DNA of 64,000 bases from CAYLLN01 sp964384375 (GTDB lineage: Bacteria > Planctomycetota > Planctomycetia > Pirellulales > Pirellulaceae), in assembly GCA_964384375.1 (NCBI GenBank), contig CAYLLN010000003.1, forward strand, positions 1 through 64,000. Direction: 5' to 3'. Every line of letters starts with the position of its first letter. Position 1 is the first letter of the stretch. Below the pieces are notes generated by a model, which saw only the letters and a program-made list of their open reading frames with translations, searched no databases and was not told the DNA's origin. Positions 9,717-17,641 of this stretch are shown here, one piece after another. The translations under genes were made by a program, and so were the position numbers.

Positions 9717-10440
9717 GGGCGGCCGTTTCAATCCGCAGGATGCGCGGCCCGAGCGATACGAGCCGCCAACCGTTGTTCTTGGCGGCGGCCGTTTCCTCCG
9801 ACGTAAAGCCACCCTCAGGGCCAATCGCGCAGTGGACAACGAAGGGGTGGCTGGGGTCGAACGTAGCACGACTCAAATTACCTGGGGCGGGTCCGCGTTC
9901 GACCTCGGAGATTCCATTCGCGAGAGGCTCGCCTGTTGGATCGGCCCATAGTCGCAGCGCATCTTGCGGCACAACTGCAACATACTCAGCCGCGGTTTGC
10001 GGCTCGGCAATCTCCATCAGCCGGTTGCGGCCGCACTGCTTGCTCGCCTCAATCACGCCCCGCCGCAGTCGCTCCAGTGCCGCATCCACCGGCTGGGCGA
10101 CGCCGCGCGTCGTGACCAGCGGCACGATGCGCGTCACGCCCAGTTCGGTCGCCTTTTCAACCAGCCACTTCTGCCGGTCCCCTTTCGGAAGTGCGACAGC
10201 GAGTATCAGGTCAATTGGCAACTCGCGGCTGATGTCCTGCCGCTCAACAACATCCAATTCCACGGCATGTTTGCCAATCGCCGCGATGCGAGTAACAAAC
10301 TCCGCCCCGCTGCCATCAAAGAGGACAATGTCATCGCCGACCTTGGCCCGCATCACGCTCGTCAGATGGCGCGCTTCATCCCCAGCCAGCGTTGCGCGAC
10401 TGGAAGCAATCGGGTTGGGGACGAAGAAACGTTCGGACAT
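9661..10440 (-). CDS. rsmE: 16S rRNA (uracil-1498-N3)-methyltransferase RsmE
   Basis: 259 residues, the family's normal size. It starts with the PUA-like N-terminal domain (MSERFFVPNP, EARHLTSVMRAKVGD, LFDGSGAEF). The SPOUT methyltransferase follows: LPKGDRQKWLVEKATELGVTRIVPL, the SKQCGRNRLMEI block, IGPEGGFTSEE for AdoMet-knot binding, and LGPRILRIETAALMLAAW. It methylates N3 of U1498 in 16S rRNA. Between about residues 150 and 185 there is an extra loop compared with the short bacterial enzymes. The 3' end overlaps nusA on the opposite strand. Confidence 0.96.
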   Translation of the reverse strand: MSERFFVPNPIASSRATLAGDEARHLTSVMRAKVGDDIVLFDGSGAEFVTRIAAIGKHAVELDVVERQDISRELPIDLILAVALPKGDRQKWLVEKATELGVTRIVPLVTTRGVAQPVDAALERLRRGVIEASKQCGRNRLMEIAEPQTAAEYVAVVPQDALRLWADPTGEPLANGISEVERGPAPGNLSRATFDPSHPFVVHCAIGPEGGFTSEETAAAKNNGWRLVSLGPRILRIETAALMLAAWTVASVLLRRQGE

Positions 10441-10545
10441 CGTGCGAGGAAGGTTCTCGGAGGGTGGTTTTCATCAAGTTCTCCACGCGATTGTACCGAT
10501 CCTAGCGAAGATACGCCTTCGTCCGCGCTGGCAGGATCGGGGAAT

Positions 10546-10653
10546 GTAGTGGGTCAGTTCGGAAGTATGTCGTCGTTCGCTCCGCGAACGAACGTCCTTT
10601 CGCGGAGCGAAAGGCGACAATGACGCGGCTGCAATTTGGAACCGACCCACTAC
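10546..10653. repeat. 108-bp palindromic element, copy A (GTAG...CTAC ends)
   Basis: The terminal inverted repeats are GTAGTGGGTCAGTTC at the left and the complement of GTAGTGGGTCGGTTC at the right. Inside are two short palindromes, CGTTCGCTCCGCGAACG and CTTTCGCGGAGCGAAAG. An element of exactly the same length with the same parts in opposite orientation lies at 39657-39764. No coding capacity; it fits a MITE or a paired REP (BIME) moved by an enzyme acting in trans. It ends 16 bp before the ExeA-like gene. Confidence 0.85.
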
Positions 10654-10669
10654 CTCGGGGAACGCTCGC

Positions 10670-11458
10670 ATGTACCACGCTTACTGGGGCCTCAAGGAAC
10701 CGCCATTCTCGGCCGCGGCCGGACCAGCGCTCGTCGAGCTAAGTCCGCTCCACGCGGAGGCCCTCGCTCGGCTCGCGTTTCTCGTCGAGAACCAGAGCAG
10801 ACTTGGCCTGCTCGTCGGTCCGACCGGGTGCGGCAAGTCGCTGGTCCTCGCGCAATTCGCCCGCCAGCAGCGGAGCTGCGGGACGGCAACGGCGCATGTC
10901 GGACTGGCCGGACTAGCGCCCAGCGAGCTGCTCCTTGAAATCTGCGGCCAGTGGGGCGCAAACCCCGACGATGCCGCGAATGCCGGCCAGTTATGGCGAC
11001 TGGCGGCCGATCGTCTCACTGAGTTGCAGTTGGAAAAAGTCTCAGCCGTCCTCGTCCTCGACGATGCCGAAGCCGCGCCTGCGGAAACGATAGCCATCGT
11101 GCAGCGCCTGCTGAGCGTCCCCGAAACGGCGCTCACCGTGGTGATCGCCGCCCGGGATTTGGCCGTTTCGCGGTTACCCGAATGGTTGCAGGATCAGGCG
11201 GAATTGCGGATCGAACTCGCTCTCTGGAACGAGGACGAAACCCGCGATTACCTGAAGGCATCGCTGGCTCGCGCTGGTCGCCAGCAACCCGCCTTTGCCG
11301 AACGGGCGGTCGAGCGTCTTTTCCAGCTTTCGGCAGGGGTGCCGCGGCGGGTGAATCAACTCGCACAGCTCGCCCTCGTCGCCGGCGCCGGTCAACACCT
11401 GGCCCAGATCGACGAGCATACGGTGCTCGCGGTTCACGAAGAGTTGGCCGCGCGGTAG
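10670..11458 (+). CDS. ExeA/GspA-like AAA ATPase
   Basis: 262 residues beginning MYHAYWGLKEPPFS, the usual opening of ExeA-type ATPases. Walker A GPTGCGKS is at 50-57, Walker B VLVLDDAE near 126-133, and a DNA-transposition-protein-like C-terminal helical lid contains VPRRVNQLAQLAL. Relatives help assemble the type II secretion or pilus machinery, or act in transposition. Here no secretion gene is adjacent, and no peptidoglycan-binding domain follows the ATPase as in full-length ExeA. Next on the strand is a small membrane protein, 18 bp downstream, which might be its membrane partner. Confidence 0.85.
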   Translation: MYHAYWGLKEPPFSAAAGPALVELSPLHAEALARLAFLVENQSRLGLLVGPTGCGKSLVLAQFARQQRSCGTATAHVGLAGLAPSELLLEICGQWGANPDDAANAGQLWRLAADRLTELQLEKVSAVLVLDDAEAAPAETIAIVQRLLSVPETALTVVIAARDLAVSRLPEWLQDQAELRIELALWNEDETRDYLKASLARAGRQQPAFAERAVERLFQLSAGVPRRVNQLAQLALVAGAGQHLAQIDEHTVLAVHEELAAR

Positions 11459-11476
11459 AAGTGACAGCGAGGTAGA

Positions 11477-11860
11477 ATGGGAGCAGCCATGCCTCCCGCC
11501 CCGCCACGTCCGCTCGTGCAGTTTTCCCTGCAGGGAATGCTCGTCTTCACGGCGATGGTCGCCATCGGCCTGGGCATTTATCGGCTCGTCGGTGTACGGG
11601 CCCTCGTCCACTATTCGTTCCTGATCTTCGCCGTTGGGCCGTGGTTCGCATGGCTCGTGAGCGAATGCCTGCCGATCCGCTCGGAGAAGATTCGCGTCGC
11701 TGCCGCAAACCTGACCCTGCTCGCGCTGTTCGTCGTCGTGCTGAAGATCGCCGAAGCGAACCTCGACGGGCCGGTGGTAATCCTCATCGGTCTGGCGGCG
11801 CTCCTGCTCTGGACACCACAGTACATGCTGTTTTTTGTGTGGAAGGTGCAGGAGAGGTGA
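11477..11860 (+). CDS. Small four-helix membrane protein, hypothetical
   Basis: 127 residues with a Pro-rich N-terminus and four predicted membrane helices: LQGMLVFTAMVAIGLGIY, YSFLIFAVGPWFAWLV, NLTLLALFVVVLKI and VVILIGLAALLLW, ending in a short basic tail. ATG at 11477 and ATG at 11489 are both possible starts. A QFSLQGML opening is frequent in short planctomycete membrane proteins, but I know of no function. It is only 18 bp after the ExeA-like ATPase, so cotranscription is likely. Confidence 0.65.
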   Translation: MGAAMPPAPPRPLVQFSLQGMLVFTAMVAIGLGIYRLVGVRALVHYSFLIFAVGPWFAWLVSECLPIRSEKIRVAAANLTLLALFVVVLKIAEANLDGPVVILIGLAALLLWTPQYMLFFVWKVQER

Positions 11861-11865
11861 GAGGG

Positions 11866-11943
11866 TCCAGGGTTCAGGAGTTTCAAGTTCCAGATTTCAA
11901 GTTGTAGTCGAGGAACCTGGAACTTGAAACCTGAAACAGCACG
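11866..11943. repeat. Degenerate heptamer array
   Basis: Starting after the membrane-protein gene, the text runs in a 7-bp rhythm: GTTTCAA, GTTCCAG, ATTTCAA, GTTGTAG, then in the complementary sense GAACCTG, GAACTTG, AAACCTG. The two halves form an imperfect inverted repeat that could fold as a terminator-like hairpin between converging genes. Confidence 0.7.
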
Positions 11944-11970
11944 CGCTATGTCCCGCCGAGCCGACGGGAC

Positions 11971-13062
11971 CTACAGCAGCCGCAACCACTCATCGATCCG
12001 CGCAATCGCCTCCGGCGGAACCGCATGTCCCTTGCGGTGATTGAACTGCCCCACGAGGGCCGGCTTGCCGAAGAGCTCGTACACGGGAAGTGCTGCCGCG
12101 ATGAAGGGCCAGCCGCGGTCACCGTCGGCCGATTCGCCGCCGATGAGCAGCAGCGGCCGTGGGGCAATCATCGCCAGCAGCTCGTGATGTTCGCGCGTGA
12201 ACGCCGGCTCCTGAATTGACGGGCCGAGATACCACGGGGCCTCCCAGTTCGAGAATTTGGTTCCGATCCCTCCCTCGCTGCTGACGCTCACTTTGATCCG
12301 TTCGTCGAAGGCGGCCAGATAGAGCACTTCCTTGGCGCCGAGCGAGTGGCCGACCGCGCTGAGGCGCTCGGCATCGACTTCCGGCTGAGCGGCGAGGATG
12401 TCGGTTGCCACCTGCGCGTCGTAGAGCATCTTCATCATGCCCTTGGAGCGCGGAGCGCGGGCGAGAAACTTCTCGGCTTCGCCCTGAGCAGCAATCTTGG
12501 CGGTCGTCGGCCAGAGGTAGTTGCGGGGGCAGAACACGACCATGCCGAGGCGAGCGTAGCGGAGTCCAAACGCCTTTTCCGGCGCGCCCTCGACACCGGC
12601 CGGCTGACGGATCGAGTGATCGACGGTTGAGTGCAAAGCAACGAGGCCGGGGACTTTGCCGTCGGTCTTGGCCGGCTTGAGGAGATACGCCTCGGTCGCC
12701 AGGCCCGGTTCAACCTCGTAGCGGACGAGTTGGCGGATCACTCCCTCGGGGCGGTCTTCTTCGATGATTTCGAGCTTGGGTGCTCGCTCACGTTTGGCCG
12801 GCGGTGGCCCAAGGAATTCGAGCCAAGAGCGCCGCAATTCCTCGCGTCGGACGAGCCACTGGTCTTTGGTCGTGATGCGCGTGCCGTCCGCAGCGACGAG
12901 CAGATCGGCGAGTTTAGGAGTATCGGCGGGAAGCTCGCGCGGCGGCGTTTGGATTTCGGCGAGCCAGGGGACATCCTTGGCTGCTGCGGCTGCGTGAGCT
13001 TGCATCGCAAAGCCCAATGCCGCGGTTGCGCCGAGGAATTCGCGACGATGAAGAGGGATCAT
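11971..13062 (-). CDS. Exported alpha/beta hydrolase (dienelactone hydrolase / acetyl xylan esterase-like)
   Basis: 363 residues with a Tat-like leader (LHRREFLGATAALGFAMQAHA). The alpha/beta-hydrolase fold is shown by PGLVALHSTVDHS, the nucleophile elbow GHSLGAKE, the late strand RPLLLIGGESADGD with the acid Asp, and a terminal FNHRKGHAVPPEA carrying the catalytic His. The family is common in planctomycetes as predicted secreted esterases, often in carbohydrate-degradation loci. The substrate is not determinable. It lies downstream of the cysteine-desulfurase homologue on the same strand, separated by 31 bp of heptamer repeat. Confidence 0.85.
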   Translation of the reverse strand: MIPLHRREFLGATAALGFAMQAHAAAAAKDVPWLAEIQTPPRELPADTPKLADLLVAADGTRITTKDQWLVRREELRRSWLEFLGPPPAKRERAPKLEIIEEDRPEGVIRQLVRYEVEPGLATEAYLLKPAKTDGKVPGLVALHSTVDHSIRQPAGVEGAPEKAFGLRYARLGMVVFCPRNYLWPTTAKIAAQGEAEKFLARAPRSKGMMKMLYDAQVATDILAAQPEVDAERLSAVGHSLGAKEVLYLAAFDERIKVSVSSEGGIGTKFSNWEAPWYLGPSIQEPAFTREHHELLAMIAPRPLLLIGGESADGDRGWPFIAAALPVYELFGKPALVGQFNHRKGHAVPPEAIARIDEWLRLL

Positions 13063-13064
13063 GT

Positions 13065-13100
13065 TGCTGAACCCTGAACCCTGAACCCTGAACCTAAACC
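13065..13100. repeat. GAACCCT heptamer array at the 3' end of the desulfurase homologue
   Basis: Three clean CTGAACC units followed by a variant (GAACCTA) fill the gap between two minus-strand genes. The stop codon of the upstream gene (TAG, complement of 13094-13096) lies in the last, degenerate unit. Confidence 0.85.
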
Positions 13101-14233
13101 TTTACCGCTTCCCACGCGTCGATCAGCAGGCTCGCCGCCCGATCGACTTCGTCCTCGGTAGTGTACCAGCCGACGGAGAGCCGCACGGTGCCGCGAGCGA
13201 GATCAGGCGTCACGCCCATGGCGGCAAGCGTCGGGGAAAGAACGTCGCCGATGCCGTGCGCCGTTGAGCTGGCGGCAGCACAGAGCTCGGGAATGCGGGC
13301 GAGCAGTTCGTCACCGCTCGCACTGGGAAAACTGACCGACAGCGTTCCCGGCAAGCGGTCGGCCAGCGCGGCGTGCAGCACCAGGCCATTGCCGATCGCC
13401 TCGGCCAGTTGCTGCCAGAGCCGGTCTCGCAGGGTTGTAAGCCGTTCGCAGTTTTGATCGAGGCTTTGATTGGCGAGCGACATGGCCCGGCCCAGGCCAA
13501 CGATACCGGTGACATTTTCGGTTCCGGCTCGCAGGCCCGCCTCCTGTCCGCCGCCGTGAAGAAGCGATTCGAGTTGTACGCCGCGACGAACGTACAGAGC
13601 GCCGACTCCTTTGGGGCCATAGCACTTGTGTCCCGAGATCGTGAGCAGATCGACCTCGAGTTCATCGACGAGCGTCCGAATTTTGCCGACCGATTGCGAA
13701 GCGTCGGTGTGCAATGGAATCTCGTGCTCGTGGCAAATCGCCGCGATGGCTCGCAGTGGCTGGATCGAACCGACTTCGCCACTGGCGTGCAGGACGCTGA
13801 CGAGACGTGTGTCGGGGCGGATCGCCGCTCGCACCGCGGCCGGCTGCACGATTCCCTGCCCGGTGACGCCGGCGATCGTCACGTCGTAGCCGAGGCGTTC
13901 GAGAAAGCGAGCCGGTTCGAGGACGCTGGCATGTTCCATTGCCGAGAGAATCAAGTGCCCGCCGGCTGCCGGGGTTTGGGCGAACATCACCCCCTTGATC
14001 GCGAGGTTGTTGCTCTCGGTGCCGCCCGAGGTGAAGACGATCTCATCGGGATCGCAGCCCAGAAGCAGACTGACTTGCCCGCGGGCGTCTTCAACGGCTT
14101 CCGCGGCGGCGCGGCCAAGGGCGTGGCTGCTCGACGGATCGCCGAAGTGCTCGGCCAAGAGCGGACCCATCGCAGCCTGCACGCTGGGAGCGATGGGCGT
14201 CGTCGCGTTGTAATCGAAATAGAGCTGGCGCAT
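13094..14233 (-). CDS. Cysteine desulfurase-like PLP enzyme lacking the usual catalytic Cys
   Basis: 379 residues of the NifS/IscS aminotransferase class V fold: FDYNATTPI opening, TSGGTESNNLAI, TDASQSVGKI, and SGHKCYGPKGVGALYVRRG with the PLP lysine at 203. The active-site loop that normally reads SAGAACHS or SGSACTS is here CAAASSTAHGIGD (318-330); aligned by the following LAAMGV block, Ala325 sits where Cys is expected. The only nearby Cys is 318, seven residues earlier. The HANNEVG block has become HASGEVGS. It may therefore be a divergent desulfurase, a lyase, or another PLP enzyme. No iscU/sufU neighbour is present. Confidence 0.85.
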   Translation of the reverse strand: MRQLYFDYNATTPIAPSVQAAMGPLLAEHFGDPSSSHALGRAAAEAVEDARGQVSLLLGCDPDEIVFTSGGTESNNLAIKGVMFAQTPAAGGHLILSAMEHASVLEPARFLERLGYDVTIAGVTGQGIVQPAAVRAAIRPDTRLVSVLHASGEVGSIQPLRAIAAICHEHEIPLHTDASQSVGKIRTLVDELEVDLLTISGHKCYGPKGVGALYVRRGVQLESLLHGGGQEAGLRAGTENVTGIVGLGRAMSLANQSLDQNCERLTTLRDRLWQQLAEAIGNGLVLHAALADRLPGTLSVSFPSASGDELLARIPELCAAASSTAHGIGDVLSPTLAAMGVTPDLARGTVRLSVGWYTTEDEVDRAASLLIDAWEAVKV

Positions 14234-14287
14234 GCGTGCCCAGCTTAGGGATCAAGGGCGGCAGAGGCCAGAGAGATTCGCTCGCGA

Positions 14288-14545
14288 TCAGTGATCGTGC
14301 GGGTGCTTATTGTGATGATGGCCATCGTGATCGTCGTCGTTCACCGTCGCGGCATTGAATCCATTGGGCAGCACGTTGATCGCCTCGATCGCCTCGGCCA
14401 GGTCGATCAGCTCGCCGTTCGTCGCATTTCGCACGGCACCGAGGCCGCCGATGATGCCGATGACAAGCACGGTGACGAGCAAGGTCCATTCGAGAGTGAG
14501 GGCGCCGCGGCGAGCGGACTTGCGAAGGCGAGCATTGTGAGCCAT
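14288..14545 (-). CDS. Small Flp-pilin-like membrane protein with His-rich tail
   Basis: I use the ATG at 14545, which has an AGGAG-type site about 11 bp upstream; longer readings lack one. The 85-residue product starts with a basic segment (HNARLRKSARRGALTLEW), then one membrane helix (TLLVTVLVIGIIGGLGAV) as in Flp/TadE-type proteins of planctomycetes, then an acidic segment. It ends in a His/Asp cluster (DDDHDGHHHNKHPHDH) that should bind divalent metal. A pilin-like processing site before LTLEW is possible. No tad genes are adjacent. Function unknown. Confidence 0.65.
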   Translation of the reverse strand: MAHNARLRKSARRGALTLEWTLLVTVLVIGIIGGLGAVRNATNGELIDLAEAIEAINVLPNGFNAATVNDDDHDGHHHNKHPHDH

Positions 14546-14876
14546 GACGCGGACAACTCCTGAGCGAGCCAATGAGCAGGCCGCCGCGCTTGCGAATGTT
14601 GGCGCAGCTGGTCCGCACAGAAGGCAATGCACGCGGCGTGCCATGATTGGGGCACACCACCATCGGATCGCAACGCACGCCGCAAACGCCGGTGCAATCG
14701 CGAGTTAGGGCAGCGATCCATTGACGATGGGCTGCCGCTATGTCTTGGGGCGTTGCAATCGCCAAGCGCGATGTTTCCAGTTCGCAACACGATGCGGCCA
14801 TGTGGAGCGAAAACGTCATGACCTGCCACCGTGACGATTGTTCGGCTCGTATCGAACGTGACGACGCGCGGGTAGT
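14546..14876. other. 331-bp gap, nothing recognised
   Basis: Between the Flp-like gene and glmM (both minus). Short open frames exist on both strands, but none has a convincing start site or a familiar product. The promoter of the Flp-like gene must lie here; I see no clear consensus. Confidence 0.6.
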
Positions 14877-16214
14877 TCACGCAATCGCCGCTCGGCATTG
14901 GGCGATCAGTTCCTCCGCCTGAGCTGCCGTCGGCGCTTCGGCAATGAATCGGACGATCGGCTCGGTGTTGCTGCCGCGCACAATGAGCCAGCGATCGGGC
15001 CAATCGAGCCGCAGACCGTCGAGCCGGTCGGCGGCCGCGTCGGGAAAGGACCGCTGCACAGCGGCAAAGACATTTGGCAAGTCGATCCCTTCCAAGCGGA
15101 CGCTTGTTTTGCGGATTTCGTACCGCGGCAGTTCGTCGGCCAGTTCGCTCGCCTTCTTGCCGCGGTTTGACATCGCCGCCAGGACGAGCGCCATGCCAAC
15201 GAAGCTATCGCGCACCAGGCCCACGCGCGGGTCAATGGGGCCACCGCTTCCTTCGCCACCGAAGGTCGCCGTCGAGGCAAGCATCCGATCGACGACATTT
15301 GCCTCGCCGACCGCTGAGCGATGAAACGCGGCCCCGTACTTTGCCGCCAGGTCGGCCGCCATGCGACTGGTGGCGCAGTTCGTGACGACCGGCCCCTTCC
15401 GCTCGCGCAGCACATGATCGAGGCACAGTGCGAGCGTGTACTCCTCACCGATGTAGCGGCCGTTCTCGTCGATGATCGCCAGCCGGTCGGCATCGGGGTC
15501 CTGGCAAAAGCCGACATCCGCATCGGCCGCGAGGACTTGCTGCGAGACGCCGGCAAGGTTCTCCGCCGTCGGTTCGGGGGGATGCAGAAACTCACCTGTC
15601 GCTTCACCGCCGAGCAGCGTGATCTCGCAGCCAAGTGCCGTCAGCAACTCGCGGCCCAGGATGCTCCCCGAGCCGGCGTTGCTGTCGAGCAGCACACGGA
15701 AGTGCCGCTTGCGAATCGCATGCGTATCAACCGAGGCCAAGACCAGCCGCAAATGCTCGGAGGTCGTATCTGCCAGTGGCTGCACCCGGCCGACCTGTTC
15801 GTGTATGACCCACGCGGGCTTGCCAGCGCGATACGCTTCGAGCACCGGCAAGCCCGCGACAGCAGGGAGGACGCGTCCCTCCCGGCTGAAGAGTTTGAGT
15901 CCGTTGTACTGCGGCGGATTGTGACTGGCAGAAATCTGCACGCCCCCTGCCGCCTGATTCGTCCGGACGAGTACGCCGAGCGTCGGCGTCGCGGCAATTC
16001 CCGCATCGAGCACGGTGCGTCCCACCGCCGCGAGGCCGCTATGCACGCCGGCCGCGATCATCGGCCCGGTGGCCCGGCCATCGCGACTGACCACGATCGG
16101 CCCCGGCGGCAGTGTCTTCGCAAAAGCCGTCACATAGCGAATCGCGATTTCCGGCGTCAGGCTCTCGCCAATCACACCACGCAGGCCGGAAACGCTGATG
16201 ATCGGCTCACTCAC
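14877..16214 (-). CDS. glmM: Phosphoglucosamine mutase (phosphohexomutase family)
   Basis: GTG at 16214 is preceded by GAGGAGC at the right distance and gives a ~445 residue protein of family length; the longer open frame upstream overlaps the next gene and is not conserved. Domain marks: ISVSGLRGVIGESLTP at the N-terminus, the phosphoserine loop ISASHNP, the Mg-binding loop DPDADRLAI, the sugar loop GGEGSGG, and the phosphate-binding RGSNTEPIVR. It converts glucosamine-6-P to glucosamine-1-P (or is a phosphomanno-/glucomutase). GlmM is favoured because glmS is 1.4 kb away. Confidence 0.85.
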   Translation of the reverse strand: MSEPIISVSGLRGVIGESLTPEIAIRYVTAFAKTLPPGPIVVSRDGRATGPMIAAGVHSGLAAVGRTVLDAGIAATPTLGVLVRTNQAAGGVQISASHNPPQYNGLKLFSREGRVLPAVAGLPVLEAYRAGKPAWVIHEQVGRVQPLADTTSEHLRLVLASVDTHAIRKRHFRVLLDSNAGSGSILGRELLTALGCEITLLGGEATGEFLHPPEPTAENLAGVSQQVLAADADVGFCQDPDADRLAIIDENGRYIGEEYTLALCLDHVLRERKGPVVTNCATSRMAADLAAKYGAAFHRSAVGEANVVDRMLASTATFGGEGSGGPIDPRVGLVRDSFVGMALVLAAMSNRGKKASELADELPRYEIRKTSVRLEGIDLPNVFAAVQRSFPDAAADRLDGLRLDWPDRWLIVRGSNTEPIVRFIAEAPTAAQAEELIAQCRAAIA

Positions 16215-16250
16215 GCGGAAAGCTCCTCGGTAGAATGACAGTGAACGCTC

Positions 16251-16616
16251 GTGCTGCCCGAGCTTGAATATACCCCGCAGGGAAACTATCGGATGCCCGA
16301 TGCATTGCTCTTCTGGAAACCGCGAGCCGACCTCAAGCTCTCGCCGGCCGAAGTGGCCCGCGAGATCTTGTGGGGCGAAGATGTCGAAGGCCTCATCGAT
16401 CTGCCAGTGAAGGAAGTGATTGACCGGCTGAAGGCGGAGTTTCCCGATCACAGCGAAACGCCGGGCTTGCTCGTTTTGCGGACCGGGTCCGGACAAATTG
16501 AGGTGACCTGGACTTGGCAGCATATCAAGCTCGCAATGACCGACGTGGCCGGCGCCGATTGCGAGCGGGCCGCTGCCGCCATCGCGAGCTTCGGCTGCGT
16601 GGAGTTCGAGGGATGA
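16251..16616 (+). CDS. Hypothetical protein, 121 aa
   Basis: The start is GTG at 16251, or ATG at 16293 just before MPDALLFWKPR. Visible are a LSPAEVAREILWGEDVEGLIDLPVKEVIDRLKAEF-type helical region and a C-terminal sandwich-like part with LLVLRTGSGQIEVTWTW. I do not recognise a family. The stop overlaps the ATG of the following hydrolase (ATGA), indicating translational coupling. It is divergent from glmM, with 36 bp between starts, so both share a short promoter region. Confidence 0.7.
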   Translation: MLPELEYTPQGNYRMPDALLFWKPRADLKLSPAEVAREILWGEDVEGLIDLPVKEVIDRLKAEFPDHSETPGLLVLRTGSGQIEVTWTWQHIKLAMTDVAGADCERAAAAIASFGCVEFEG

Positions 16617-17494
16617 GCGTGGCGGAGATTCGTTTCGAGCGAGTCGCGACCAATGGGATCACGCTCAATGTCGCACAGGCCGGTCCGGTCGATGGTCCGC
16701 TGTTGATCTTGTTGCACGGCTTTCCGGAATCCTGGTACGAGTGGAACAAGCACATTCCGGCTCTGGCTGCGGCGGGCTTTCGCGTCTGGGCCCCCGATCA
16801 GCGCGGCTACAACACGAGCGACAAGCCACCACAGGTTCGGGACTATACGCTCGATCGCTTGGCAGCCGATATCGTCGGACTCATTGACGCGGCTGGTCGC
16901 GAGCGGGCAATTGTTGTCGGTCACGACTGGGGTGGCGCGGTCGCGTGGTGGCTGGCGAGCAATTTCCCGGAGCGGCTGGAGAAGGTCGTCATCATCAACG
17001 TACCGCACCCGCTCGTGATGCGGCGAATGCTTCGCACCAGTCCGCGGCAACTGCTGCGAAGCTGGTACATGTTCATGATTCAGTTGCCGGGATTGCCCGA
17101 ATGGGGCGCTCGGCGAGGCGATTGGCGAAATCTATTTCAGGGCCTGCGCGACAGCAGCTTGCCAGGTACGTTCACCGATGCCGACTTCGCGGAGTATCGC
17201 CAGGCCTGGTCGCAGCCGGGGGCGATGACAGCAATGCTCAACTGGTACCGGGCCATGTTTCGCTACGGCGCCAAACCGCCCAAGCTCACCCGCATCAGCA
17301 CGCCCACGCTGATCCTGTGGGGAGCCAAGGACAAGTTCATCGGCCGCGAAGGGGCCAGTTTGAGCCTGGCGATGTGCGACCAGGGAGAACTCGCCCTGTT
17401 TGAGCACAACACTCATTGGCTCCCCCACGAGGAACCGGCCGAAGTCAGCCGGCGGATCGTCGAGTTTTGCCAGTCGCCAGCTCGCAATGGTTGA
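16613..17494 (+). CDS. Alpha/beta hydrolase, epoxide hydrolase / dehalogenase type
   Basis: The start is the ATG at 16613, overlapping the previous stop; a longer open frame upstream only reads through that gene in another frame. The 293 residues show HGFPESWYEW (oxyanion hole), APDQRGYNTSDKP, the nucleophile elbow GHDWGGAVAW with Asp as nucleophile, LILWGAKDKFI for the acid and EHNTHWLPHEEP for the catalytic His. An Asp nucleophile in GHDWGG is typical of soluble epoxide hydrolases and haloalkane dehalogenases. The substrate cannot be read from sequence. Confidence 0.9.
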   Translation: MSVAEIRFERVATNGITLNVAQAGPVDGPLLILLHGFPESWYEWNKHIPALAAAGFRVWAPDQRGYNTSDKPPQVRDYTLDRLAADIVGLIDAAGRERAIVVGHDWGGAVAWWLASNFPERLEKVVIINVPHPLVMRRMLRTSPRQLLRSWYMFMIQLPGLPEWGARRGDWRNLFQGLRDSSLPGTFTDADFAEYRQAWSQPGAMTAMLNWYRAMFRYGAKPPKLTRISTPTLILWGAKDKFIGREGASLSLAMCDQGELALFEHNTHWLPHEEPAEVSRRIVEFCQSPARNG

Positions 17495-17641
17495 TATAAG
17501 TGCCTTTGTGGAAATGACTTGCGACCGCCCGGCTGTCCGAATGGCTTCGTCGGACCGTCGGTTTGTCCCTTCTCTCTCTGCCGCCCCGCGACCTACACTT
17601 GCCGTTGTCCCTTCACCGCAGGCGGTTAGGAAGCACCAGCG

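Noticed and set aside
8328..9869. 513-codon open frame on the minus strand across nusA
   Set aside because: It is antisense to a clear NusA, with Arg/Leu/Asp-rich composition caused by GC-rich codons in mirror phase; no family text or ribosome site.
16215..16523. N-terminal extension of GlmM
   Set aside because: The open frame continues upstream, but the extra residues overlap a divergent gene, lack conserved text, and a good ribosome site precedes the GTG at 16214.
17495..17641. glmS ribozyme upstream of glmS
   Set aside because: I looked for the conserved core and pseudoknot elements before the ATG and did not see them.
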